Positions 17,347 to 24,697 of a DNA stretch of 36,452 nt are shown here, piece by piece (positions within the stretch are counted from its first letter, which is position 1; each line of letters starts with the position of its first letter). Origin of the DNA: Elusimicrobia bacterium CG1_02_56_21 (GTDB lineage Bacteria; Elusimicrobiota; Elusimicrobia; Elusimicrobiales; UBA9959); contig MNUR01000118.1 of NCBI GenBank assembly GCA_001871115.1, forward strand, positions 1 through 36,452, written 5' to 3'. The notes under the pieces were generated by a model. The model was given only the letters and a program-made list of their open reading frames with translations. It was not told where the DNA came from and did no database searches. Both the position numbers and the translations under genes were made by a program.

Positions 17347-18891
17347 ATGATAACTGATAAAAGAATTGTCCTGACCGCGGCGTTTCTGGTCCTGACTGCG
17401 GGCCTCGCGGCCCTGGCTGGCCCGGCACTCGCGGCAGATAAATGCGCCGATTGTCATAAAAAGCACTCCTCGGCTTTGGTCATGGAGTGGGAGCGCTCCA
17501 AGCACGCCGGGAACGGGGTGGATTGTCTTTCCTGCCATAAGGCCGTGAAAGAGAATCCCGGCTCCTGGGTGCACCATGGCGAGCGGATATCAATGATAGT
17601 AACACCTAAAGATTGCGCCCAGTGCCATACAAGGGAGAACGAAGAGTTTTCACGCAGCCATCATGCCCTGGCCGGTGAGATACTTGCCAGCCTCGACAAT
17701 GTGCTGGCCGAGAAAGCCGCCGGGATGCCGGGCAATAACGCTGACGCGGTCAACGGCTGCCTGCAGTGCCACGGCGGCGTAGTCAAGTTCAGGAAGGACG
17801 CGAAAGGCGAGCTTTTGCGCGAGGGGCCGGAAGGCAAACCGGTGCTGGACCCCGAGACCTGGCCCAACAGCGGCATCGGGCGCATCAACCCGGACGGCTC
17901 GCGCGGCTCCTGCAATGCCTGCCATTCCCGCCACGCTTTTGAGGCAAAGACCGCCCGCTCTCCCGAGAACTGCGGCAAATGCCACATGGGCCCCGACCAC
18001 CCGCAGATAGAGATCTACAATGAGTCCAAGCACGGCATCGCTTTTAACGCCAACCGGGATAAAATGGGGCTGGACAAGGACGAGTGGATCCTTGGCAAGG
18101 ACTACTCGGCGGCGCCGACCTGCGCTACTTGTCATATGGGCGGGCATATGAGCAAGGACGGTAAGGTAGAGGGTAACAGTCACGACGTGGGGGAGCGCAT
18201 CAGCTGGACCCTGCGCCCCGCTATCAGCGCCAAGATGAACCTGGTAGTTTTTGAGGACGGATTTAAAGAGGATTATCTGGAGCCCCGCGCCCTGCCCAAG
18301 CCGGGAGAAAGCGTTGAGACTATGGAAAAGGTCCGCGAGGGGGACGTGCTGGTGTCGCGGAAAGTCACGCGCAAAGTAGCAAGCGTTCTCCCCTGGCAGG
18401 AGCGCCGGGGCAAGATGACCGCGGCCTGCGTCACCTGTCACGGGGACAGCTTCGTCAATAACTTTTACAAGCAGTACGACAGCCTAGTTGCGCTATATAA
18501 CGAAAAGTTCGCCAAACCGGCCAAGGCGATAATGGATGACCTGGTGAAAGACGGAGTGCTGCAGGCAAAGGCGCCCTTCGAGCACGAGGTGCAGTGGGTC
18601 TACTGGGAACTCTGGCACCATGAGGGCAGGCGCGCGCGTCACGGAGCCAGCATGATGGGGCCCGACTACACGCACTGGCACGGGATGTACGAGGTCTCCA
18701 AGCACTTCTACCAGAAGTTCCTCCCGGCCGTGGTAGAAGCCGCCAGACTCAAGAGTTCCGAAATGGAGGAGAAGTGGACGGCCCGCATAGCGGCTGTTCT
18801 TGCCAAGGACGAGCACGTATGGAAGAAGGGACTAACCGCCAAAGAGGCGGAGGAACTGCGTAAGTATAGTAAGGAACGCTACAACCAGTAG
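17347..18891 (+). CDS. Octaheme hydroxylamine oxidoreductase-like cytochrome c
   Basis: 514 residues with a signal peptide ending at ALAA near residue 30, so periplasmic. Eight CXXCH haem motifs start at Cys33, 60, 90, 138, 189, 209, 259 and 361, the number and long final gap expected of the HAO family. The C-terminal MMGPDYTHWHGMYEVSKHFY is the typical HAO-family region. No C-terminal membrane anchor is present, unlike ammonia-oxidiser HAO. Family members oxidise hydroxylamine or hydrazine, or run in reverse as nitrite or hydroxylamine reductases. Whether the cross-linking Tyr is present cannot be settled by eye (Tyr441 and Tyr448 are candidates). GGGGGAG ribosome binding site upstream. Confidence 0.92.
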   Translation: MITDKRIVLTAAFLVLTAGLAALAGPALAADKCADCHKKHSSALVMEWERSKHAGNGVDCLSCHKAVKENPGSWVHHGERISMIVTPKDCAQCHTRENEEFSRSHHALAGEILASLDNVLAEKAAGMPGNNADAVNGCLQCHGGVVKFRKDAKGELLREGPEGKPVLDPETWPNSGIGRINPDGSRGSCNACHSRHAFEAKTARSPENCGKCHMGPDHPQIEIYNESKHGIAFNANRDKMGLDKDEWILGKDYSAAPTCATCHMGGHMSKDGKVEGNSHDVGERISWTLRPAISAKMNLVVFEDGFKEDYLEPRALPKPGESVETMEKVREGDVLVSRKVTRKVASVLPWQERRGKMTAACVTCHGDSFVNNFYKQYDSLVALYNEKFAKPAKAIMDDLVKDGVLQAKAPFEHEVQWVYWELWHHEGRRARHGASMMGPDYTHWHGMYEVSKHFYQKFLPAVVEAARLKSSEMEEKWTARIAAVLAKDEHVWKKGLTAKEAEELRKYSKERYNQ

Positions 18892-18913
18892 CGCAGGAAG
18901 TCTCCCGCTCAGC

Positions 18914-18949
18914 GAAGAGCCGGCAGCCTTAAGCGGCGGCCGGCTCTTC
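18914..18949 (+). terminator. Hairpin after the octaheme cytochrome gene
   Basis: GAAGAGCCGGC (18914-18924) pairs perfectly with GCCGGCTCTTC (18939-18949) around a 14-base loop. No T-run follows, so termination would be factor-assisted or the hairpin stabilises the mRNA 3' end. Confidence 0.5.
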
Positions 18950-18997
18950 CGCGCCCGGGCGCTAAAATTCCGCTCCAGTTATAAGGCAGGGTTATTT

Positions 18998-19124
18998 TTT
19001 CCTCTTTAGTTTAGACAGGCCTATATCAGGTAAGCCAAAAGGTAAACCCGGGTTAGGCCCTTTGGGCCTAGCGGTTCCCCCTGCTTTTAAATAGGATATA
19101 GTTACGGGTTTGGAAAAGAGGAAA
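18998..19124 (+). promoter_or_regulatory. Structured leader that could sequester the ribosome binding site
   Basis: TTTCCTCTTT (18998-19007) is fully complementary to AAAGAGGAAA (19115-19124), which contains the ribosome binding site of the small ORF at 19127. Nested inside, CTATATC (19021-19027) pairs with GATATAG (19095-19101), and TAGGCCC-TTT-GGGCCTA forms a perfect hairpin (19054-19070). A competing pairing AAACCCG (19044-19050) with CGGGTTT (19105-19111) exists. It matches no riboswitch consensus I know; a thermosensor, protein-binding leader or new riboswitch would all fit. Confidence 0.45.
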
Positions 19125-19126
19125 CT

Positions 19127-19327
19127 ATGTCAATAACGTGCAACTTTGATAAAGAAGACTGTGAAGACCGCAAGAGCGAAAAAATGCTCTTGCGCGTGTC
19201 CCTTGACCAGGATATTCCTGCGGATACTCCCGAGGTAAAGCCTGTTAAGCACGGCGCCTACCTGTGGGACCTGAGCCCGCGCCGCCGCTCCGGCAAAAGC
19301 TGGAGAGACCTAACTTCTGTAAATTGA
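19127..19327 (+). CDS. Small hypothetical protein
   Basis: 66 residues beginning MSITCNFDKEDCEDRKSEK and ending in a basic RRRSGKSWRDL stretch. Two Cys in the first 12 residues (C5, C12) could bind a metal, but there is no second pair. Soluble, no signal peptide. The ribosome binding site AAGAGGA is well placed but embedded in a long complementary stem. Family not recognised; the coding call rests on the binding site and the structured leader. Confidence 0.5.
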   Translation: MSITCNFDKEDCEDRKSEKMLLRVSLDQDIPADTPEVKPVKHGAYLWDLSPRRRSGKSWRDLTSVN

Positions 19328-19439
19328 TCCGAGCGTTTAAAGCGCCGCAACAAAGCAGCCTGCTTACTGTTTGCAGCGCGCAGTACCCTGCGGTTCTGGT
19401 TTTTGACGTTCTTGAAGAATAAAGTTTTACGGAGGCCGA

Positions 19440-19856
19440 ATGTTCCGTGATCATAAAGGGTCCCTGCCTGCTCTTATCCGCAATATCCTTATTGCGCTGG
19501 TCCTCGCTTCCGGCCTCGTCCCTGCCGCAAATTCAGAAGAAGTTTTTTACTATCTTCAGCCGCAGACGGCCGCGCTAAGCGTTCCTGAAGCTCCAGCTCC
19601 GGCCGCTGTAAAGAACGCTTCGCGGGCGGGCTACCTTTCCCAGTCCGAGTTGCAGATAGACGGTTTCACTGCCCCGCCAGGGCTCTGTTTTATGCGGGCC
19701 TCCGACCAGGCCGCGCTTAACCGCGTAATCGGCGGGGTGCACCATCCTACCGATGTCGAGGCCGGCAAGCAGCCCGGGAATATGGTCTTCCTGAAAATGC
19801 AGCAGAATCCTTCTTTCGCCGCGGATGAAGAGGCTTTGCTGAAATACCTCAGATAG
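19440..19856 (+). pseudogene. Class A acid phosphatase (PAP2) remnant with deleted middle
   Basis: 138 residues with a signal peptide (NILIALVLASGLVPAANS). The mature start EEVFYYLQPQTAALS and following Pro-rich stretch match the N-terminus of class A acid phosphatases. The C-terminal LNRVIGGVHHPTDVEAGK carries the third PAP2 signature (R-x5-H-x3-D). The first two signatures (K-x6-RP and PSGH) and about 100 residues between are absent. The frame is intact, so a protein may still be made, but without the first two motifs it should be inactive. Alternatively a short PAP2-derived protein with a new role. An ACGGAGG ribosome binding site lies at about 19430-19436. Confidence 0.6.
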
Positions 19857-19938
19857 ACGGGGCGGGACCGCCTGATTCCCGCCCGGAAGCAAGGCCGGTA
19901 TCCCGCGGATCTCAGCTCTTGTTTTTTACTTTATCCGG

Positions 19939-20874
19939 ATGAAACCTGAAAATAATTTACCGGCGGCAAGCGAAGCGGCCGGCCTGTCTAAACTCTACCT
20001 CGCTTCCCGCGAGGCTTTGCAGAGCATTGAAAGAGACCCCTATTGGCCTAAATGGGACAGCCCCTGGTGGCATATGCTTCTGCTTCATGAATTGGGGCTG
20101 GGAAAAGAAATTCCGCAAGCCGCCGTCAAGAAAATGACCCGGGTTTTGCGGGGTCGCTATTTACCGGTCTTTCCCGTAAGAGAGTCTGAGCTCCCGTGCG
20201 GCACCGACCCTTACAGGGGGATAGCGTGCCATTGCGCTGTAGGGAGCAGTTACCAGGTTCTGTGGGGCTGCGGCGTAGATGTGGACCGGGAGTTGCCCTG
20301 GATGCGTCCGTGGTTCCTGCGTTACCAGCTGCCCGACGGCGGCCTTAACTGCGACGAGGCAGTCTACACTAAACCAAGTCCTAAAAGTTCTATTGTTTCC
20401 ACCCTGCCCTGCCTGGAAGCCGTGCTGTTCTGCCGAAAAGCCGGCCTTACTGAGGAAGAAAAAACGTTTCTTGATAAAGGCGCCGCTTATCTCCTCAGGC
20501 AGGGTCTTTTCCGGAAAAGGTCAACGGGAGAGGTTATAGACAAAGACTGGCTTGAGCTGCGCTTTCCGCGGTTTTACGACTATGATTTTCTGCGCGGTTA
20601 TTATTTCCTGGCTAAATGGCGTGAACTCTCCGGGTTTGAAATACCCGGGGAGCTGACGGAAGAGGTGGTAAGACTCGTGTCCCCGCAAATGACGGAGAAA
20701 GGGATAATCCTTAAGCGTTATAATCTTTTCGATAAGAGAAGCTACAATCCCTCGCCAGGCGGCTCCTGGAACTGGGGCGAGGCTTCTGAGTTTGAACTGA
20801 TGAGGTCGGTAAGTTTTAACGGCGCCCTCTGCGCCCCGCTCACAAGACAATGGGAAGAAGTAAAGCCGAAGTGA
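19939..20874 (+). CDS. Alpha/alpha-toroid (prenyltransferase/terpene cyclase-like) protein
   Basis: 311 residues resembling proteins annotated as prenyltransferase or squalene-cyclase-like by fold. DPYWPKWDSPWWHMLLLHELG opens the domain, and LPDGGLNCDEAVYTKPSPKS and NPSPGGSWNWGEAS look like the Gly/Trp-containing repeat turns of an alpha/alpha barrel. The acidic DXDD motif of true squalene-hopene cyclases is not visible, so catalysis of terpene cyclisation is unlikely. No signal peptide or membrane segment. The ribosome binding site is weak. A strong terminator follows at 20942-20979. Confidence 0.65.
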   Translation: MKPENNLPAASEAAGLSKLYLASREALQSIERDPYWPKWDSPWWHMLLLHELGLGKEIPQAAVKKMTRVLRGRYLPVFPVRESELPCGTDPYRGIACHCAVGSSYQVLWGCGVDVDRELPWMRPWFLRYQLPDGGLNCDEAVYTKPSPKSSIVSTLPCLEAVLFCRKAGLTEEEKTFLDKGAAYLLRQGLFRKRSTGEVIDKDWLELRFPRFYDYDFLRGYYFLAKWRELSGFEIPGELTEEVVRLVSPQMTEKGIILKRYNLFDKRSYNPSPGGSWNWGEASEFELMRSVSFNGALCAPLTRQWEEVKPK

Positions 20875-20941
20875 GCCGCTGCGCGGCGCCGTAGGGTCGG
20901 GAGCCGGACAGGGCAAGGTATTTCTCCGGCCCGGTCAGAAA

Positions 20942-20979
20942 AAAAAGAAGGCGGGGCTTTCAGGCTCCGCCTTCTTTTT
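20942..20979 (+). terminator. Rho-independent terminator
   Basis: AAAAAGAAGGCGGGGC (20942-20957) pairs with GCTCCGCCTTCTTTTT (20964-20979) with one wobble and a 6-base loop. The A-run and T-run flanks make it work on either strand, for the toroid gene and for minus-strand transcription from 21573. Confidence 0.88.
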
Positions 20980-20995
20980 GCCCGGGTTCGGGCTG

Positions 20996-21160
20996 GGAGC
21001 CTGTCGGACATAGGCAATTTCGCCTGCAATTGCCGCTTTTGTCCTGCGACTTCGCGCCGCTCAGCTCGCAACCTCCGTAGAAGGTGTTCGTCCCGGGGCG
21101 CTTCGGCCCGGCTCCAAAACAGACAATTTCGTCATGAAAGCCTAATGTCGGACAGGCTCC
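20996..21160 (-). mobile_element. 165-bp MITE-like element, copy 1
   Basis: Ends are near-perfect inverted repeats: GGAGCCTGTCGGACAT at the left and ATGTCGGACAGGCTCC at the right, with one mismatch. Its reverse complement aligns along its whole length with the element at 23318-23482, which is also 165 bp. There is no ORF inside, so any movement would need a transposase from elsewhere. Its last base is the first base of the response regulator's stop codon on the minus strand. Confidence 0.8.
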
Positions 21161-21573
21161 TAGCGGCCGGGTGGGAGTTTGGGCGGGGGCGGAGGGTTCG
21201 GGTTCATTACGGGTTCCGCGGGTTTGGCAAGTCGTTTCTGCACCTCGGCCATCAGGACTTCCGGATCCGTGGGTTTTCTCAGGGCTGAAACATTGGTCAT
21301 CTTTGCCAGGTCACCGAGGGTTTCGGGCTTGCCTGTGGAGAAGATTATAGGGACCATATCGTTGCGCGAACGGAGGGTCTCATAGACGAAGGTCCCGCCG
21401 CCGCCGGGAATGTTAAGGTCCTGCAGTATCACGTCGGCCCGGAATTGCTGCTGGGCCGCTATCGCGTCGGGCGCTGTTTCGGCCGTGCGCACCTCGAAGC
21501 CCGCGTCCTCGAAAAATTCCTTGGAGAATTCCACTATCGCCGGAATGTCGTCTACCACCAGTATTTTAGGCAT
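21160..21573 (-). CDS. Response regulator receiver protein
   Basis: 137 residues, a single receiver domain. The acidic pocket is in ILVVDD, the phospho-acceptor is Asp52 in VILQDLNIPGGG, the conserved Ser/Thr is in IIFSTGKPE and the Lys in ALRKPTD. The C-terminal tail is Pro-rich (PNPPPPPKLPPGR) and ends exactly where the MITE-like element begins. The TAG stop is completed by that element's terminal base, so the tail may have been altered by insertion. It follows gdhA on the same strand, but a terminator lies between them. No partner kinase nearby. Confidence 0.9.
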   Translation of the reverse strand: MPKILVVDDIPAIVEFSKEFFEDAGFEVRTAETAPDAIAAQQQFRADVILQDLNIPGGGGTFVYETLRSRNDMVPIIFSTGKPETLGDLAKMTNVSALRKPTDPEVLMAEVQKRLAKPAEPVMNPNPPPPPKLPPGR

Positions 21574-21668
21574 ATCGTTTCCTTTGAAAACCGTGCTTGG
21601 CGCCGCCGGACAAGCATCGTTTATAGATATTATAAAACAAAAGGCCGCGGTTTCACGATAAAAAATAA

Positions 21669-21701
21669 AGAGGGCGGAACTTTCGGTTCCGCCCTCTTTT
21701 T
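21669..21701 (-). terminator. Bidirectional terminator after gdhA
   Basis: AGAGGGCGGAAC (21669-21680) pairs with GTTCCGCCCTCT (21686-21697), 12 bp with loop TTTCG. T-rich sequence flanks both sides (TTTATTTTTT when read on the minus strand). Confidence 0.88.
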
Positions 21702-21721
21702 AGGTTCCCGCTGGCCTGCTG

Positions 21722-23107
21722 TCAGACCAGGCCCTGGGCCATCATAGCTTCGGCTACCTTCTTGAAGCCAGCTATGTTCGCGCCGGCTACGTAGTTGCCG
21801 GGGATGCCGGCTTCCTTGGAAGCGGTCACGCAGGCGTTATGGATATTGATCATAATGCCGTGCAGGTGCTTGTCCACTTCTTCGCGGCTCCAGTTCATGC
21901 GGATGCTGTTCTGGCTCATCTCCAGGCCGGAGGTAGCTACTCCGCCCGCATTGGAGGCCTTGCCCGGGGCGAACAGTATCCCGGCTTTCTGGAAAGCGTC
22001 AACGGCCTCCGGAGTGCAGGGCATATTGGCGCCTTCGGTTACGCAGAGGACGCCGTTATTGATAAGGGTTTTCGCGTCTTCCTCGTTAAGCTCGTTCTGC
22101 GTTGCGCAGGGGATAGCCACGTCAACCTTGATCTGCCACGGTTTTTTGCCCGCGTAGAACTTGGCGTTGGTGAATTTATCAACATAGGGCGCTACGATGT
22201 CCTGGCCGGTGGCGCGGAGATGCAGCATATATTCCCACTTGTCGCCCTTGATCCCGTCCGCGTCATGAATGAAGCCGTCGGGACCGGAGATGGTGACTAC
22301 CTTGCCGCCCAGGTCGTTTATTTTCTGCACCGCGCCCCAGGCCACGTTGCCGAAGCCGGAGACCGCGACATTCTTGCCTTTGAAGTCGGTGCCTTTTGTC
22401 TTAAGCTGCTCCTGGCAGAAATAGACCACGCCGAAGCCGGTGGCTTCAGGGCGTATCAGTGAGCCGCCCCAGGCCAGGCCCTTGCCGGTCAGTACGCCGG
22501 TGAACTCGTTTTTAAGGCGCTTGTATTGGCCGAACAGGTAGCCTATCTCGCGGCCGCCCACTCCGATGTCGCCCGCGGGGACGTCGGTGTTGGGGCCGAT
22601 GTGGCGGAACAGTTCCGTCATGAAACTCTGGCAGAAGCGCATAACTTCCGCGTCGCTCTTGCCTTTGGGGTCGAAGTCCGCCCCGCCTTTACCGCCGCCC
22701 ATGGGAAGCGTGGTAAGGGAGTTCTTGAAGATCTGTTCGAAGCCGAGGAATTTAAGTATGCTCAGGTTTACTGAGGGGTGGAAGCGCAGGCCGCCTTTAT
22801 ATGGCCCGATAGCGCTGTTGAATCCTATCCGGTAACCGCGGTTAATATGGATGTCGCCCTTGTCGTCCTGCCACGGCACGCGGAAGGTGATAGCCCGCTC
22901 CGGTTCTACTATCCGGTCGAGTATTTTCGCCTTTATATATTCGGGGTGCTTTTCAAGTACGGGGGTGAGGGTCTCGAGGACTTCTTTAACCGCCTGGTGG
23001 AATTCTTTCTCACCGGGGTTTTTGTTTATGACATGCGCCAGAACACCGTTAATATAATCATGCGCGGACTTCTTGCCTTTCTCTGCCACTGCTGAGGTTG
23101 TAGACAT
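21722..23107 (-). CDS. gdhA: NADP-type glutamate dehydrogenase
   Basis: 461 residues from the ATG at 23107, the usual length of the hexameric small-subunit enzyme that makes glutamate from 2-oxoglutarate, ammonium and NAD(P)H. Visible are the PMGGGKGGADFDPKGKS segment with the catalytic Lys, the DIGVGGREIGYLFGQYK segment, and the nucleotide-binding GFGNVAWGAVQKI. The start MSTTSAVAEKG is preceded by AAGGAAC; an upstream in-frame start at 23155 has no such site. A consensus promoter lies at 23174-23203, and a strong terminator follows. NADP preference is inferred from overall similarity to gdhA. Confidence 0.95.
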   Translation of the reverse strand: MSTTSAVAEKGKKSAHDYINGVLAHVINKNPGEKEFHQAVKEVLETLTPVLEKHPEYIKAKILDRIVEPERAITFRVPWQDDKGDIHINRGYRIGFNSAIGPYKGGLRFHPSVNLSILKFLGFEQIFKNSLTTLPMGGGKGGADFDPKGKSDAEVMRFCQSFMTELFRHIGPNTDVPAGDIGVGGREIGYLFGQYKRLKNEFTGVLTGKGLAWGGSLIRPEATGFGVVYFCQEQLKTKGTDFKGKNVAVSGFGNVAWGAVQKINDLGGKVVTISGPDGFIHDADGIKGDKWEYMLHLRATGQDIVAPYVDKFTNAKFYAGKKPWQIKVDVAIPCATQNELNEEDAKTLINNGVLCVTEGANMPCTPEAVDAFQKAGILFAPGKASNAGGVATSGLEMSQNSIRMNWSREEVDKHLHGIMINIHNACVTASKEAGIPGNYVAGANIAGFKKVAEAMMAQGLV

Positions 23108-23173
23108 AAGTTCCTTATCTAACTTGGTTGATTTTTGGAGTAGAACTGAAAACAAACTAAAATCCTATAGTTA

Positions 23174-23203
23174 ATGTTACAAACCTAAATCAGATGTTGT
23201 CAA
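23174..23203 (-). promoter_or_regulatory. gdhA promoter
   Basis: On the minus strand, consensus TTGACA (23198-23203) is followed after 18 bp by TAACAT (23174-23179). It lies about 70 bases upstream of the gdhA start. Confidence 0.6.
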
Positions 23204-23317
23204 CACAACTATACGCGCGGAACACCTGCCGGTTGCGCGGTTAAATGACGGCCTTGCGTATTGGCAATAAGGCGCTTGATAATCTTTATACTATTGCTGC
23301 CCCGGCCGCGTCTTCTA

Positions 23318-23482
23318 GGAGCCTGTCCGACATAAGGCTTTCATGCCGAAATTCACGATTTTGTTGACGAGCCGAAGCGACGCGAAACGAGCACCCTCGA
23401 CGGAGGTTGTGAGTTGAGCGTCGCAAAGGCGCAGGCCAAAAGCGTGAATTGCAGGCGAAATTGCTTATGTCGGACAGGCTCA
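23318..23482 (+). mobile_element. 165-bp MITE-like element, copy 2
   Basis: Begins GGAGCCTGTCCGACAT and ends ATGTCGGACAGGCTCA, with 15 of 16 bases inverted. Further inverted segments inside (AATTCACG with CGTGAATT, GCGACGC with GCGTCGC) make it one long imperfect hairpin. It aligns over its full length with the reverse complement of 20996-21160, and by eye about three quarters of bases match. The central block ACGGAGGTTG is shared. No ORF inside. It ends 36 bases before the EamA transporter start. Confidence 0.8.
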
Positions 23483-23505
23483 TAGCCCTTTAAGCGGCGA
23501 ATTTG

Positions 23506-23511
23506 TACAAT
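23506..23511 (+). promoter_or_regulatory. -10-like box just upstream of the EamA gene
   Basis: TACAAT ends 7 bases before ATG 23519, which has no ribosome binding site. If used, transcription would begin at or next to the start codon, giving a leaderless mRNA. No convincing -35 is present. Confidence 0.35.
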
Positions 23512-23518
23512 TTTCTCA

Positions 23519-24553
23519 ATGAATTACCTCCTGGCGCTCGCCGCCGCTCTGCTTTTCGCAATTTCGGTCCCGGCCGGGAAACTGCTCCTGGCGCATTTGA
23601 GGCCGCTGGAGCTTTCCGCTCTTTGCTATCTGGGGAGCGGTTTCGGCCTTCTGGCCTGGCGCTTTGTTTCCGGGGCGCGCGGCCTGGACGCAGAAGCCCG
23701 GCTTGACAGAAGGGATATCCCCTGCACGGCGGGCTTTGTGCTGGCCGGCGGGGTGCTGGCGCCGCTGCTTCTTTTTACCGGGCTGAGCCTCACCGCTTCT
23801 TCTTCGGCCTCCATGCTTCTTAATTTTGAGCTGGTCTTTACCTCCCTTATAGCCGTAGCGGTATTCAAAGAACATGGCGGAAGGCGCTTATGGGCGTCGG
23901 CCGGGCTTATTACCGCGGGGGCTATCGCGCTCGGCTGGGAAGGCGGCTCTTTCGGCCTGGGCTGGGGACCGCTCCTGGTACTGGCCTCCAGCTTTATGTG
24001 GGGGTTGGATAATAATTTGACCGCCCGGGTTTCAATAAAGAACCCGGTTACGCTGGCGGCTATAAAAGGACTGGCCGGCGGGTTTATAAACGCCGCCCTC
24101 GCTCTGTATACTTACCGTTCCCTGCCCGCGCTCAACTGGGCGGGAGCGGCCCTGTTGCTGGGGTTTCTCAGCTACGGCATAAGCCTGGTTTTTTTTATTC
24201 TGGCCATGCGGGGGCTGGGGGCTTCGAGGGCGGGGGCTTTCTTCGGTTCCTATCCCTTCATGGGCGCCGCGCTGAGCGTAATTTTCCTTGGAGAGGCGCT
24301 TACCCCCCGGCTGCTGTGGGCGAGCGCCCTTATGCTCGGCGCTTTCCTGCTGCTGGTTTTTGAAAAGCACGGGCATTTTCACCTGCATGAGGTTGTTGAG
24401 CATGACCACAGCCACAGCCATGACGATGGACATCACGGCCATAAGCATCAAGATCCCGCTGCCGGGGCGCATTCGCACCCGCACCTCCACGAGCCGCTGG
24501 GGCACGATCATCCCCATCTCCCTGACGCCCACCACCGGCACGGGCACGGCTAG
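23519..24553 (+). CDS. EamA/DMT-family transporter with a His-rich C-terminal tail
   Basis: 344 residues. Residues 1-~280 form about ten membrane helices as two EamA repeats (start LALAAALLFAISVPAGKLLL, second repeat from WGPLLVLASSFMWGLDNN), the drug/metabolite transporter fold of the inner membrane. From about residue 282 a cytoplasmic or periplasmic tail holds 23 His in about 63 residues, in HDHSHSHDDGHHGHKH-type clusters. Such tails are common in CDF zinc transporters and metallochaperones but unusual on EamA proteins, suggesting metal binding or metal export; this is inference. No ribosome binding site precedes the start. Confidence 0.88.
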   Translation: MNYLLALAAALLFAISVPAGKLLLAHLRPLELSALCYLGSGFGLLAWRFVSGARGLDAEARLDRRDIPCTAGFVLAGGVLAPLLLFTGLSLTASSSASMLLNFELVFTSLIAVAVFKEHGGRRLWASAGLITAGAIALGWEGGSFGLGWGPLLVLASSFMWGLDNNLTARVSIKNPVTLAAIKGLAGGFINAALALYTYRSLPALNWAGAALLLGFLSYGISLVFFILAMRGLGASRAGAFFGSYPFMGAALSVIFLGEALTPRLLWASALMLGAFLLLVFEKHGHFHLHEVVEHDHSHSHDDGHHGHKHQDPAAGAHSHPHLHEPLGHDHPHLPDAHHRHGHG

Positions 24554-24697
24554 AGGGCCGCAGCCAGGCGGCAGGCGACCGGGTTTATGCGTTTCCCCGG
24601 CGCCCGGCCCGGCCTCCTGCTTTCCCCGGATAAGTCTCGGATGTGACTTGAGTTATAATAATATTCTATACTCTTAACTGAGCTTACTGTGGACGCT

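Noticed and set aside
18998..19124. c-di-GMP (GEMM) riboswitch
   Set aside because: The conserved GEMM loop motifs and tetraloop-receptor pattern are missing, so a known class could not be supported.
21840..22460. Long plus-strand ORFs inside gdhA
   Set aside because: They are antisense shadows of gdhA with no family resemblance.
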